64,000 nt of DNA from UBA7887 sp964408735 (GTDB lineage Bacteria > Pseudomonadota > Alphaproteobacteria > UBA7887), in the NCBI GenBank assembly GCA_964408735.1, contig CAYPAX010000001.1:25216-89215 (forward strand), given 5' to 3'. Positions within the stretch are counted from its first letter, which is position 1; each line of letters starts with the position of its first letter. Under the pieces are notes generated by a model. That model was not told the origin of the DNA, made no database searches, and saw nothing but the letters and a program-made list of their open reading frames with translations. Shown here piece by piece: positions 44,633 to 53,970 of this stretch. Position numbers and translations under genes: made by a program.

Positions 44633-45676
44633 GTGACCCAGACCCGCCACGCCAAGATACCCGCTACCGTCGTCACCGGCTTTCTCGGCGCCGGCAAGAC
44701 CAGCCTGATCCGCAATTTGCTTGAAGGCGCCAACGGCCGCCGGTTGGCGATCATCGTCAACGAGTTCGGCGATATCGGCGTCGATGGCGAGATGCTGGCG
44801 GAATGCGGCAACGAGGCCTGCGGCGAGGACGATATCGTCGAGCTCGCCAATGGCTGCATTTGCTGCACCGTCGCCGACGACTTCCTGCCCGCCATGACCG
44901 CCCTGCTGGAGCGCGACGAGCCGCCCGAGCACATCGTCGTCGAGACCTCCGGGCTCGCCCTGCCCAAGCCGCTGGTGCGCGCCTTCGGCTGGCCCGAGGT
45001 GCGCACGCGCGTGACCGTAGACGGCGTCGTTACCGTGGTCGACTGCCATGCCGTTTCTGCCGGGCGCTTCGCCGATGATATGGTGGCGCTGGAAGCCCAG
45101 CGCCGGGCCGACGATGCCCTCGACCACGACGCGCCGCTGGCCGAGCTGTTCGCCGACCAGCTCGCCTGCGCCGACATGGTGATTCTCAACAAGACCGATC
45201 TGGTGGGCGAAGACGCCTTGCAGGTAGTGCGGAGCGAAGTGGCGGCAGCTGTGCGTGGCGATGCGGTGAAAGTTGTGCCGGCTGCCAGCGCTGCCGTGCC
45301 GGCGCAAGTGGTATTCGGCATCGGCGCCGCGGCCGAGGACGATCTCGATTCGCGGCCCTCCCACCACGATGACGAGGGCGAACACGACCACGACGATTTC
45401 GACAGCTTCCACGTGGCCCTCGAGGCCATCACCTCGCCCGAAGCATTGGCCGACCGGCTGCGTATCGTCACCGCTGCGCACGACATTTTCCGCATCAAGG
45501 GTTTCGTGGCGGTTTCCGGGCGCGACATGCGCCTCGTGATGCAAGGGGTCGGCGACCGCTTCCAGCACTATTACGACCGCGACTGGGCCAAGGGCGAAGC
45601 ACGGCAAGGCCAGCTGGTCGTCATCGGCGCGCAAGGCATGGACCGCGACGCCATCAGCGACGCGATAAAGACGTAA
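44633..45676 (+). CDS. cobW: CobW-type G3E GTPase
   Basis: A 347-residue G3E GTPase. The P-loop is GFLGAGKTS, the metal-binding CxCC motif is GCICCTV, and the NKTD guanine specificity motif is present. A His/Asp-rich loop (HHDDEGEHDHDD) follows the GTPase domain, then the CobW C-terminal domain. CobW is thought to deliver cobalt to CobN. Start is GTG at 44633, behind GGAGGGAAG; riboswitch control is direct. Its stop overlaps cobN (TAATG). Confidence 0.95.
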   Translation: MTQTRHAKIPATVVTGFLGAGKTSLIRNLLEGANGRRLAIIVNEFGDIGVDGEMLAECGNEACGEDDIVELANGCICCTVADDFLPAMTALLERDEPPEHIVVETSGLALPKPLVRAFGWPEVRTRVTVDGVVTVVDCHAVSAGRFADDMVALEAQRRADDALDHDAPLAELFADQLACADMVILNKTDLVGEDALQVVRSEVAAAVRGDAVKVVPAASAAVPAQVVFGIGAAAEDDLDSRPSHHDDEGEHDHDDFDSFHVALEAITSPEALADRLRIVTAAHDIFRIKGFVAVSGRDMRLVMQGVGDRFQHYYDRDWAKGEARQGQLVVIGAQGMDRDAISDAIKT

Positions 45677-48600
45677 TGCACCTGCTGGCGGCCACGCCGG
45701 GAACCATCCTCGATGGCGAGGAAGCGGTCGATCTCGGCCAGACGCCGGGCGACATCGTGATTCTCTCCGCCGCTGACAGCGAGCTTGCCGGCCTCGCCCG
45801 CGCCCGCGATCCGGAAGGCGCCAGCCTGCGCCTCGCCAACGTCATGAGCCTCGGCCACAACATGTCGGTCGATATCTATGCGGAGGACATCATCGCCCAC
45901 GCCAGGCTGGTCGTCATACGCCTGCTGGGGGGCAGCGGCTATTGGGCCTATGGCGTCGAGCAGGTCGCCGCGACCTGCCGCGAGCGGGGCATTCCCCTGG
46001 CGCTGTTGCCCGGCGACGACCAGCCGGACCCCGAGCTTGCGGCGCTCTGCACCCTGCCGGAAGCGAGCTGGCATCGCCTGTGGCAGTATTTCGTGCACGG
46101 CGGGGCTGAGAACTTCCGCAATCTTCTGGCCTATGCCGCCACCCTGAGCGGCCAGCCGGCACCATGGATCGAGTCCCTGCCGCTGCCGCGCGCGGGGCTC
46201 TATTGGCCCGGCGAAAGCATCGCCGCCATCGACGATCTGCAGCCCCATTGGCACAGCACTGCGCCGACCGCGGCGCTGATCTTCTACCGCGCCCTTACCC
46301 AGGCAGACGATCTGGCGCCCATCGATGCGCTGATTGCGGAACTCGGAGAGCGCGGCCTCAACCCCCTGCCCATCTTCGTTGCCAGCCTGAAGGATCCCGT
46401 CTCGGCGGCAACACTCGAAGCGCTGCTCGGCGAGGCGCCGCCGAGCGTGATCGTCAACGCCACGGGCTTTGCGGTTTCGCGCCCCGGCGCGCCGGCGACG
46501 AGCCCCCTCGACAGTTGCGGTGTGCCTATCCTGCAAGCCATCCTCTCAGGCGCACCGGAGAAGGCCTGGCGCGACGGCACCAGCGGGCTGTCGGCGCGCG
46601 ATATCGCCATGAACGTGGCCCTGCCGGAAGTCGACGGGCGCATCATCACGCGCGCCATCTCCTTCAAATCGGAAGCGCGCTATGACGAGGCGGCGGAGAT
46701 ATCGCTGCGCGCTCACGCTCCGGTGGCCAACCGGGTGGCCTTTGTTGCCGACCTCGCCGCGGCCTGGTGCCGGCTCTCGCAAACGCCGGCAGGCGAGCGC
46801 CGCGTGGCCCTGGTGCTGGCGAACTACCCCAACCGCGACGGCCGGCTCGGCAATGGCGTCGGCCTGGACACGCCGGCCAGCGCGCAAGGCCTGCTGGAAG
46901 CCATGGCGGCGGCCGGCTATCGCGTAGAGGACATGCCGGAGGACGGCCGGGCGCTGATCGAACGCCTGGCCCAGGGCCCGACCAATGCGCTCGCCGGACG
47001 AGCGGCGAAGACCGGTGGCATTCGCTATCCGCTGGCCGACTACCGGAAATTCTTCGATGATTTGCCGGAAAGCGTACGGGATGCGGTGGCGGCGCGCTGG
47101 GGCGAGCCTGACGCGGACCCCTTCGTTGACGGCGATGGCTTTCTGTTGCCCGCGCACCGCCTCGGCAATGTCGCGCTCTGCCTGCAGCCCGCACGCGGCT
47201 ACAACATCGATCCGGCCTCGACCTATCACGACCCGGACCTCGTGCCGCCCCATGGCTATCTCGCCTTCTACGCCTGGCTACGCCACGGTTTCGCCTGCCA
47301 CGCCGTGGTCGATATGGGCAAGCACGGCAATCTCGAATGGCTGCCGGGGAAGGCCCTGGCGTTGTCGGAGGCGTGTTTCCCGGAAGTCGCCTTCGGCCCG
47401 CTGCCGCACCTCTACCCCTTTATCGTCAACGATCCGGGTGAAGGCACGCAAGCCAAGCGCCGCGCCCAGGCCGTCATCGTCGATCATCTGACACCGCCAC
47501 TGACCCGCGCCGAAAGCTATGGCCCGCTCGCCGACCTCGAAAGCCTGGTGGACGAGTATTACGAAGCGGCCGGGGTCGATCCCCGGCGCCTGGCGCTGTT
47601 GCGCGACGATATTCTCGATCTCAGCCGCCAGCTCGGCCTCGACAAGGATTGCGGCTTTGCCGGCGACGATGACGACACCGCGCTTGCCAAGCTCGACAAC
47701 CATTTGTGCGAGCTCAAGGAAATGCAGATCCGCGACGGCCTGCACATATTGGGCAGCGCGCCCGAAGGCGACCAGCTCACGGACCTGCTGGTGGCCTTGG
47801 CGCGGCTGCCGCGTGGCGAAGCAGCGGGCGAAGCGTCACTGATGCGTGCCCTGGCGACAGACCTCGGCTTGGACTTCGACCCACTCGATTGCGCCATGGC
47901 CGAACCCTGGACCGGACCCAAGCCCGCCGCGCTCGGCAATGGCGCCTGGCGCAGCCATGGCGACACCGTCGAACGGCTCGAAGACCTGGCCAGAAGCCTG
48001 GTCATGGGCCAAGAACCGGACCCGGCTTGGCAGCGCACGATCGCCATCCTCGACGAGATCGAGAGCCATATCCGGCCGGCCGTGCTCGCCAGCGGCGAGG
48101 CCGAGACCGCGGCGCTGCTGGCTGGGCTCGACGGCCGCCTCGTGGCGCCCGGACCTTCCGGCGCGCCGACGCGCGGGCGCCTCGACGTACTGCCGACAGG
48201 GCGCAACTTCTATTCCATCGACACCCGCATGGTGCCGACGCCGACCGCCTGGCGGCTGGGCTGGAAATCCGCCGGCCTGCTGCTCGACCGCTATCGCCAG
48301 GACCACGGCGCCTGGCCGACCAGTCTCGCCATCAGCGCCTGGGGCACGGCCAACATGCGAACCGGCGGCGACGATATCGCCCAGGCCCTGGCCCTGCTTG
48401 GCGTGCAGCCGAGCTGGGACACGGCGTCGCGGCGCGTGACCGGCTTCGAGATCCTGCCCGTGGGCGTGCTCGACCGGCCGCGCGTCGATGTGGTGTTCCG
48501 CATCTCGGGCTTTTTCCGCGACGCTTTTCCGGCCCAGATCGACCTGCTCGATTCGGCGGTCCGCGCGGTAGCGGCACTCGACGAGCCCGAGAGCGACAAT

Positions 48601-49377
48601 CCGCTGGCCGCGCGGGTGCGGGCAGAGCGAGAGGAATTGCGTGCCAAGGGCCTGAGCGAAAGCGAAGCGACGGCGCGCGCTGGCCACCGCGTGTTCGGTG
48701 CCAAGCCGGGCGCCTACGGTGCCGGCCTGCAAGCGCTGATCGACGAAAAGGGCTGGGAGTCGGATGCCGACCTCGCCCGCGCCTATCTCGCCTGGGGCGG
48801 TTATGCCTATGGCGCCGCCGCCAAGGGCGAGGCGCGCCATGGCCTGTTCGAGGCGCGCCTGCGCGGTGTTGAAGGCGTGGTACAGAACCAGGATAACCGC
48901 GAGCACGACCTGCTCGATTCCGACGACTACTACCAGTTCGAAGGTGGCATGGCAGCGGCCGTGCGCCACCTCAGCGGCGAGGCGCCGACGGTCTACCACA
49001 ACGACCACTCGCGCCCCGAATCGCCACGTATCCGCACCTTGGAAGAAGAGATCGCGCGCGTGGTACGTGCGCGCGTGGTCAACCCGAAATGGATAGCCGG
49101 GGTCATGCGCCACGGCTACAAGGGCGCCTTCGAGATGGCGGCAACGGTGGATTACCTGTTCGCCTTCGCCGCCACGGCGCACGCCGTCGCCGACCACCAT
49201 TTCGATGCGGTCTACGAGGCCTATCTGGAAGACGACGCCGTGCGCGACTTTCTGCTGGACGCCAATCCGGAAGCCGCACGGGAGATGGCGGAACGCCTTT
49301 TGGAAGCACAAGCGCGCGGCCTCTGGCAGCCCCGCGCCAACGATACGGGCCGAAGGCTCGGGGAGATTGCGAGATGA
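45676..49377 (+). CDS. cobN: Aerobic cobaltochelatase large subunit
   Basis: A 1233-residue CobN, full length. It inserts cobalt into hydrogenobyrinic acid a,c-diamide with CobS and CobT. Landmark segments include MGKHGNLEWLPGKALALS, VNDPGEGTQAKRRAQ, IDTRMVPTPTAWRLGWKS and YQFEGGMAAAVR. CobS/CobT are not in the window and must be encoded elsewhere. It overlaps both neighbours (TAATG and ATGA), so cobW-cobN-cobO-cobQ is one translationally coupled block. Confidence 0.97.
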   Translation: MHLLAATPGTILDGEEAVDLGQTPGDIVILSAADSELAGLARARDPEGASLRLANVMSLGHNMSVDIYAEDIIAHARLVVIRLLGGSGYWAYGVEQVAATCRERGIPLALLPGDDQPDPELAALCTLPEASWHRLWQYFVHGGAENFRNLLAYAATLSGQPAPWIESLPLPRAGLYWPGESIAAIDDLQPHWHSTAPTAALIFYRALTQADDLAPIDALIAELGERGLNPLPIFVASLKDPVSAATLEALLGEAPPSVIVNATGFAVSRPGAPATSPLDSCGVPILQAILSGAPEKAWRDGTSGLSARDIAMNVALPEVDGRIITRAISFKSEARYDEAAEISLRAHAPVANRVAFVADLAAAWCRLSQTPAGERRVALVLANYPNRDGRLGNGVGLDTPASAQGLLEAMAAAGYRVEDMPEDGRALIERLAQGPTNALAGRAAKTGGIRYPLADYRKFFDDLPESVRDAVAARWGEPDADPFVDGDGFLLPAHRLGNVALCLQPARGYNIDPASTYHDPDLVPPHGYLAFYAWLRHGFACHAVVDMGKHGNLEWLPGKALALSEACFPEVAFGPLPHLYPFIVNDPGEGTQAKRRAQAVIVDHLTPPLTRAESYGPLADLESLVDEYYEAAGVDPRRLALLRDDILDLSRQLGLDKDCGFAGDDDDTALAKLDNHLCELKEMQIRDGLHILGSAPEGDQLTDLLVALARLPRGEAAGEASLMRALATDLGLDFDPLDCAMAEPWTGPKPAALGNGAWRSHGDTVERLEDLARSLVMGQEPDPAWQRTIAILDEIESHIRPAVLASGEAETAALLAGLDGRLVAPGPSGAPTRGRLDVLPTGRNFYSIDTRMVPTPTAWRLGWKSAGLLLDRYRQDHGAWPTSLAISAWGTANMRTGGDDIAQALALLGVQPSWDTASRRVTGFEILPVGVLDRPRVDVVFRISGFFRDAFPAQIDLLDSAVRAVAALDEPESDNPLAARVRAEREELRAKGLSESEATARAGHRVFGAKPGAYGAGLQALIDEKGWESDADLARAYLAWGGYAYGAAAKGEARHGLFEARLRGVEGVVQNQDNREHDLLDSDDYYQFEGGMAAAVRHLSGEAPTVYHNDHSRPESPRIRTLEEEIARVVRARVVNPKWIAGVMRHGYKGAFEMAATVDYLFAFAATAHAVADHHFDAVYEAYLEDDAVRDFLLDANPEAAREMAERLLEAQARGLWQPRANDTGRRLGEIAR

Positions 49378-49979
49378 CTGACGACGATTTCGCCCGCGCC
49401 AACGAAAAGGCGGCCAAGAAGAAGGCCGCGCGAGAGAAGATGCTGGCCGCCAAGACCATCGAAAAGGGCCTGCTGATCGTCCACACCGGCAGGGGCAAGG
49501 GCAAGTCCACCGCCGCCTTCGGCCTCGTCATGCGCGCGCTCGGACACGGCATGCGCGTCGGCATCGTGCAGTTCGTCAAGGGCAAGTGGGAGACCGGCGA
49601 GCGCAGCGTGCTCGAGCGCTATTCCGATCTCGTCACCATCCGCGCCATGGGCGAAGGCTTCACCTGGGACACCCAGGACAGGGAGCGCGACATCGCCGCG
49701 GCGAAGAAGGCCTGGGACGCGTCGAAAGAGATGATATCGAGCGGCGACTACGATCTCGTCGTGCTCGACGAGCTCAATATCGTGCTGCGCTATGAATCCC
49801 TGCCGCTTGGCGAGGTGGTCGATTTCCTTTCCAACAGACCCGAGATGCTGCACGTCGTCGTCACCGGCCGCAATGCCAAGAATGATCTGATCGAGGCGGC
49901 CGATTTGGTGACCGAGATGACTCAGATCAAGCATCCCTTCCGATCGGGTGTAAAGGCCCAGAAAGGCATCGAGTTTTGA
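49374..49979 (+). CDS. cobO: Cob(I)alamin adenosyltransferase (CobA/CobO type)
   Basis: A 201-residue CobO. The P-loop is HTGRGKGKST, and VQFVKGKWETGER, VVLDELNIVLRY and VVTGRNA are diagnostic. It transfers the 5'-deoxyadenosyl group from ATP to Co(I) corrinoids. The N-terminal tail is Lys/Ala-rich. Adenosylcobalamin is the cofactor needed by the mutase operon downstream. Confidence 0.96.
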   Translation: MTDDDFARANEKAAKKKAAREKMLAAKTIEKGLLIVHTGRGKGKSTAAFGLVMRALGHGMRVGIVQFVKGKWETGERSVLERYSDLVTIRAMGEGFTWDTQDRERDIAAAKKAWDASKEMISSGDYDLVVLDELNIVLRYESLPLGEVVDFLSNRPEMLHVVVTGRNAKNDLIEAADLVTEMTQIKHPFRSGVKAQKGIEF

Positions 49980-51427
49980 GCGCAGCGATCATGCTCCAGG
50001 GCACGGGCTCGAATGTCGGCAAGTCGCTGCTGGCGGCGGGTCTGTGCCGTGCCGCTTCCCGCCGCGGTATTGCCGTGCGCCCGTTCAAGCCCCAGAACAT
50101 GTCGAACAACGCGGCGGTAACGGCCGACGGCGGCGAGATCGGCCGCGCCCAGGCCCTGCAGGCGCGCGCCTGTGGCGTGGCGCCGAGCCGCGACATGAAT
50201 CCGGTTCTGCTCAAGCCGCAAAGCGATATCGGCGCCCAGCTCGTGGTCTGCGGCGAGGTCCGCGGCAATGCCCGCGCCGCCGACTATCAGGCCCTCAAGC
50301 CCGGCCTGCTGGACGCGGTACTGGATAGTTTCGCGCGCCTCGGCGATGAGGCGGAGCTGATCGTGATCGAAGGCGCGGGCAGCCCGGCGGAAGTGAACCT
50401 GCGCGCCGGCGACATTGCCAATATGGGCTTCGCGACAGCCGCCGGCGTGCCCGTGGTGCTGGTCGGCGATATCGACCGCGGCGGCGTCATCGCCCAGCTC
50501 GTCGGCACCTGGGAATTGCTCGACGATGCCGACCGCACCTGCCTCGTCGGCACCATCGTCAACAAGTTTCGCGGCGACATCCGCCTGTTCGACGGCGGCC
50601 TCGCGGTGATCGCCGAGCGCACCGGCCTGGAGAGCTTCGGCGTGCTGCCCCACTTCGCCGATGCCGCCCGCCTGCCGGCCGAGGATGCCGTGGCGCTCGG
50701 CCCGAGCACGACGGGTGACGGCATCCGCATAGCCGTCCCGGTGCTGCCCCACATCGCCAATTTCGACGACCTCGACCCCTTGCGCGCCGAACCCGACGTG
50801 ACCCTCGACCTGGTGCGCGCCGGCACACCGCTGCCGGCTGACGCGGACCTGGTCATATTGCCGGGCTCCAAGGCGACGCTGTCCGACCTCGCGGCCCTGC
50901 GCCAGGAGGGCTGGGATATCGACATTCTCGCCCACCATCGCCGCGGCAGCGCCGTGCTCGGTATCTGCGGCGGCTATCAGATGCTTGGCCAACGGCTTGC
51001 CGACCCGGACGGCATCGAAGGCACGCCGGGCGATGCGGCCGGCTTGGGCCTGTTGCCCGTGGAGACCACTTTGGCCGGTGCGAAGACCCTTGCCGAGGCT
51101 GGCGGTACGGACATCGCAAGCGGCGAGGCGGTGCGCGGCTATCACATGCATGTGGGTATCAGCGGCGTCGATGCGCCGGCCATGTTGCAGCTCGACGGCG
51201 GGCCGGACGGCGCGGTTTCGGCGGACGGGCGGGTGCGCGGCTGCTACCTGCACGGCCTGTTCGCCGATGACGGCTTTCGCCACGCCTTCCTCCATTCCCT
51301 CAAGCGCCGCGACGCCAGCGGCGTCGCCTACGAAGCGGCGGTGGACGAAACGCTCAATGCCCTCGCCGCCCACATGGAAAGCCATTTAGCCGTTGATCGC
51401 TTGCTGGAGGTCGCCCGTGTCAGCTGA
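49976..51427 (+). CDS. cobQ: Cobyric acid synthase
   Basis: A 483-residue CobQ. It amidates adenosylcobyrinic a,c-diamide at four positions using glutamine. The N-terminal synthetase part has MLQGTGSNVGKS and FKPQNMSNNAAV; the GATase part has Cys in GICGGYQMLG and His in RGYHMH. The start appears to be TTG at 49976, overlapping the cobO stop; ATG at 49991 would drop five residues. Its 3' end overlaps the convergent cobD by eight bases. Confidence 0.96.
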   Translation: MSAAIMLQGTGSNVGKSLLAAGLCRAASRRGIAVRPFKPQNMSNNAAVTADGGEIGRAQALQARACGVAPSRDMNPVLLKPQSDIGAQLVVCGEVRGNARAADYQALKPGLLDAVLDSFARLGDEAELIVIEGAGSPAEVNLRAGDIANMGFATAAGVPVVLVGDIDRGGVIAQLVGTWELLDDADRTCLVGTIVNKFRGDIRLFDGGLAVIAERTGLESFGVLPHFADAARLPAEDAVALGPSTTGDGIRIAVPVLPHIANFDDLDPLRAEPDVTLDLVRAGTPLPADADLVILPGSKATLSDLAALRQEGWDIDILAHHRRGSAVLGICGGYQMLGQRLADPDGIEGTPGDAAGLGLLPVETTLAGAKTLAEAGGTDIASGEAVRGYHMHVGISGVDAPAMLQLDGGPDGAVSADGRVRGCYLHGLFADDGFRHAFLHSLKRRDASGVAYEAAVDETLNALAAHMESHLAVDRLLEVARVS

Positions 51428-52361
51428 GGGCAAGCAGGCCGAGCCCGATGGCGATCGCCATGCCGGCCAGGCGGTAAATGCGCAGAGCCGCGTGGATATC
51501 GGCGGCTGTCGCCTCGCGGCGGCCATCGCCGAGCCAGGGCGCCTCCACAGTGGCCTCGCCATAGCGGCGCGGCCCGGCCAGCGCCACGCCGATCGCACCC
51601 GCCATGGCGGCTTCCGGCCAACCGGCATTGGGCGAGACGGTCTTGCCGGCATCGCGCCACATCACGCGCCAGCCGCCGCCGACCAGGCACAGCGCGAGTC
51701 CGGTGAGCCGCGCCGCCGGCCAGTTGGCCACGTCGTCGAGGCGCGCGGCGAAGCGTCCGAAGGCGTCATGGCGCGGGGTGCGGTGGCCGATCATGCTGTC
51801 GAGGGTGTTGACCGCCTTGTAGGCGAGCATCCCCGGCAGGCCGAGCAGCACGAACCAGAACAGCGGCGCAACAACGCCATCGCTGAGGTTCTCGGCCACC
51901 GATTCAATGGCCGCGCGCGCCACCCCGGCGTCGTCGAGGCTGGCCGGTTCGCGGCCGACGATATGCGCCACGGCGGCGCGCCCCGCGCCCAGACTTTCCT
52001 CGAGGCCGAGCGCCACGGCGCGGGCTGCATCGTGCAGGCCGCGATAGCCGAGCAGACTGCTGGCGATGAGCGCTTCCGCCGCCCAGCCGCCCGGCAAAGC
52101 GCGGCAGCCCCAGGCCAGCGCCCAGCCGATTGCCGCGCACACTCCGACCACGAAAATCGCAACAATCGCCCCTGTCCAGGCCGAGCCACGGTTGAAACGC
52201 GCGTCGCAAGCCGCGATAAGGGCACCGATGGCCGCCACCGGGTGGGGGATGCGGCGATAGACCGGCGCCGGATCGCCGATCAGCCAATCCAGCGCAAGCG
52301 CCAGCAGCAGCACCAGCGGAGGAGCCGCATGAGAGAAGTCGGAAAGGCCCGGCGCCAACAT
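51420..52361 (-). CDS. cobD: Adenosylcobinamide-phosphate synthase
   Basis: A 313-residue integral membrane CbiB/CobD protein that attaches aminopropanol (phosphate) to adenosylcobyrate. Typical segments are LDWLIGDPAPVYRRIPHPV, ESVAENLSDGVVAPLFW and YKAVNTLDSMIGHRT. It is the only member of the island on the minus strand. Its start is 38 bases from the divergent cbiX gene, so a compact divergent promoter is required there. Confidence 0.95.
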   Translation of the reverse strand: MLAPGLSDFSHAAPPLVLLLALALDWLIGDPAPVYRRIPHPVAAIGALIAACDARFNRGSAWTGAIVAIFVVGVCAAIGWALAWGCRALPGGWAAEALIASSLLGYRGLHDAARAVALGLEESLGAGRAAVAHIVGREPASLDDAGVARAAIESVAENLSDGVVAPLFWFVLLGLPGMLAYKAVNTLDSMIGHRTPRHDAFGRFAARLDDVANWPAARLTGLALCLVGGGWRVMWRDAGKTVSPNAGWPEAAMAGAIGVALAGPRRYGEATVEAPWLGDGRREATAADIHAALRIYRLAGMAIAIGLGLLALS

Positions 52362-52399
52362 GGCGCGAGCATGGAGCCCACCCCGGGCATGGTCAACTC

Positions 52400-53362
52400 A
52401 TGAGCACCGGCGTGATGGTCTGCGGCCATGGCAGCCGCGACGAGGATGCGGTGCACGAGTTTGCCGCCGTCGCCCGCGGCATCGCCGAGCGCCTGCCGGA
52501 ATACGATGTCGATTCAGGCTTTCTCGAATTCGCCACGCCGATCATCCGCACCGGGCTCGATGCCCTGCGCGAACGCGGCAATACGCGCATCCTGGCGGTG
52601 CCCGGCATGCTGTTCGCGGCCGGCCACGCCAAGAACGACATTCCCTCCGTGCTTGCGGCTTACGGCGCCGAGCATCCGGATCTCGTCATCGACTATGGCC
52701 GCGAGCTCGGTATCGACCTCAAGCTGATCCGCGCCGCCGGCGCCCGCGTCGAGGAAGCCCTGGCGGCGGCTGGCGACGGCGTGGCGCGCGAGGACACGGC
52801 GCTGGTGGTGGTCGGGCGCGGCGCCTCGGATCCGGACGCCAACAGCAATGTCGCCAAGGTCATGCGCCTGATCTGGGAAGGCCTCGGGCTGGGCTGGGGC
52901 GAGACCGCCTATTCCGGCGTCACCTTCCCGCTGGTCGAGCCGGGGCTGGAGCACGTCGCCAGGCTCGGCTATCGCCGCATCGTGGTCTTTCCCTACTTTC
53001 TTTTCACTGGCATCCTGGTCAAGCGCATCTACCACTACACCGACGTGGTGGCGGCGCGGCACCCGGACATCGAGTTCGTCAAGGCCTCATACCTCAACGA
53101 CCACCCGCTGGTGCTCGACACCTTTGCAGAGCGGGTGCGCGAGATCCTCGACGAGACCAACGTCATGAACTGTAAGCTCTGCAAGTATCGCGAACAGATG
53201 CTGGGCTTCGAGGGCGAGGTGGGCATGGTTCAGGAAAGCCACCACCATCATGTCGAGGGTATCGGCACGGGCGATGCCAAGCCCCATGGCCACGATCATG
53301 ATCACCACCATCCCGTCTATCCGCACGCTGCCCATCCCCTGGGGCCGAAGAGCATGAAATGA
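52400..53362 (+). CDS. cbiX: CbiX-type sirohydrochlorin cobaltochelatase with His-rich tail
   Basis: A 320-residue long-form CbiX. VCGHGSRD and LAVPGMLFAAGHAKNDIP are the two active-site His segments; the second half repeats the fold (VVVGRGASDPDANSN, VFPYFLFTGIL). After residue 255 come a CKLCKYR CxxC, SHHHHVEG and a HGHDHDHHHP tail likely to hold metal. CbiX inserts cobalt early, as in the anaerobic route, which contrasts with the late-acting CobN encoded upstream. The next gene overlaps as ATGA. Confidence 0.93.
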   Translation: MSTGVMVCGHGSRDEDAVHEFAAVARGIAERLPEYDVDSGFLEFATPIIRTGLDALRERGNTRILAVPGMLFAAGHAKNDIPSVLAAYGAEHPDLVIDYGRELGIDLKLIRAAGARVEEALAAAGDGVAREDTALVVVGRGASDPDANSNVAKVMRLIWEGLGLGWGETAYSGVTFPLVEPGLEHVARLGYRRIVVFPYFLFTGILVKRIYHYTDVVAARHPDIEFVKASYLNDHPLVLDTFAERVREILDETNVMNCKLCKYREQMLGFEGEVGMVQESHHHHVEGIGTGDAKPHGHDHDHHHPVYPHAAHPLGPKSMK

Positions 53363-53970
53363 GCGAGCTTGGCGACTGGCTGCGCGACCCGGAGGAGATC
53401 TATCGCCGCTCCTTCGCGACAATCCGTGCCGAGACGCCGCTCGACGGCCTGCCGCCCTCCTTGGCCGAGGTGGCGGTGCGCATCGTGCACGCTTGCGGCA
53501 TGACGGATGTGGCGGGCGACCTCGCCTATGCCGGCGAGCCTGCCGAGGCGGCGCGGAATGCGCTGACTGATGGCGCCCCGATCTTCACCGACAGCCGCAT
53601 GACGGCTGATGGGATTATCCGCAGCCGCCTGCCGGCGGCGAACGCCGTGATCTGCACACTGGACAAAGCCGAGGCGCAAGGCACCACCCGCTCGGCCGCC
53701 GCGGTCGATCTCTGGGTCGAGCGCCTGGGCGGCGCCGTGGTCGCCATCGGCAATGCCCCGACCGCGCTGTTCCGCCTGCTCGAGCTGTTGGCGGAGGGCG
53801 CGCCGCGACCGGCGGCGATTCTAGCCTTCCCCGTGGGCTTTGTCGGGGCTGTGGAATCGAAGGAGGCGCTGATCCAGCACGCCGATGTGCCCTATCTCAC
53901 CCTGCCCGGGCGGCGCGGCGGCAGTGCCATGGCAGCGGCGGCGGTCAACGCCATCGCGGGGCTCGCATGA
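53359..53970 (+). CDS. cobH: Precorrin-8X methylmutase
   Basis: A 203-residue CobH/CbiC. It moves the C11 methyl to C12 to give (hydrogeno)byrinate. Catalytic His44 lies in RIVHACG; ADGIIRSRLP and IGNAPTALFRLLEL are family segments. Overlaps both neighbours by four bases. Confidence 0.95.
   Translation: MSELGDWLRDPEEIYRRSFATIRAETPLDGLPPSLAEVAVRIVHACGMTDVAGDLAYAGEPAEAARNALTDGAPIFTDSRMTADGIIRSRLPAANAVICTLDKAEAQGTTRSAAAVDLWVERLGGAVVAIGNAPTALFRLLELLAEGAPRPAAILAFPVGFVGAVESKEALIQHADVPYLTLPGRRGGSAMAAAAVNAIAGLA

Noticed and set aside
47836..49311. Minus-strand frame opposite cobN
   Set aside because: CobN is full length and conserved; the opposite frame is a composition artefact. Same for 61774-62988 opposite hcmA/meaB.
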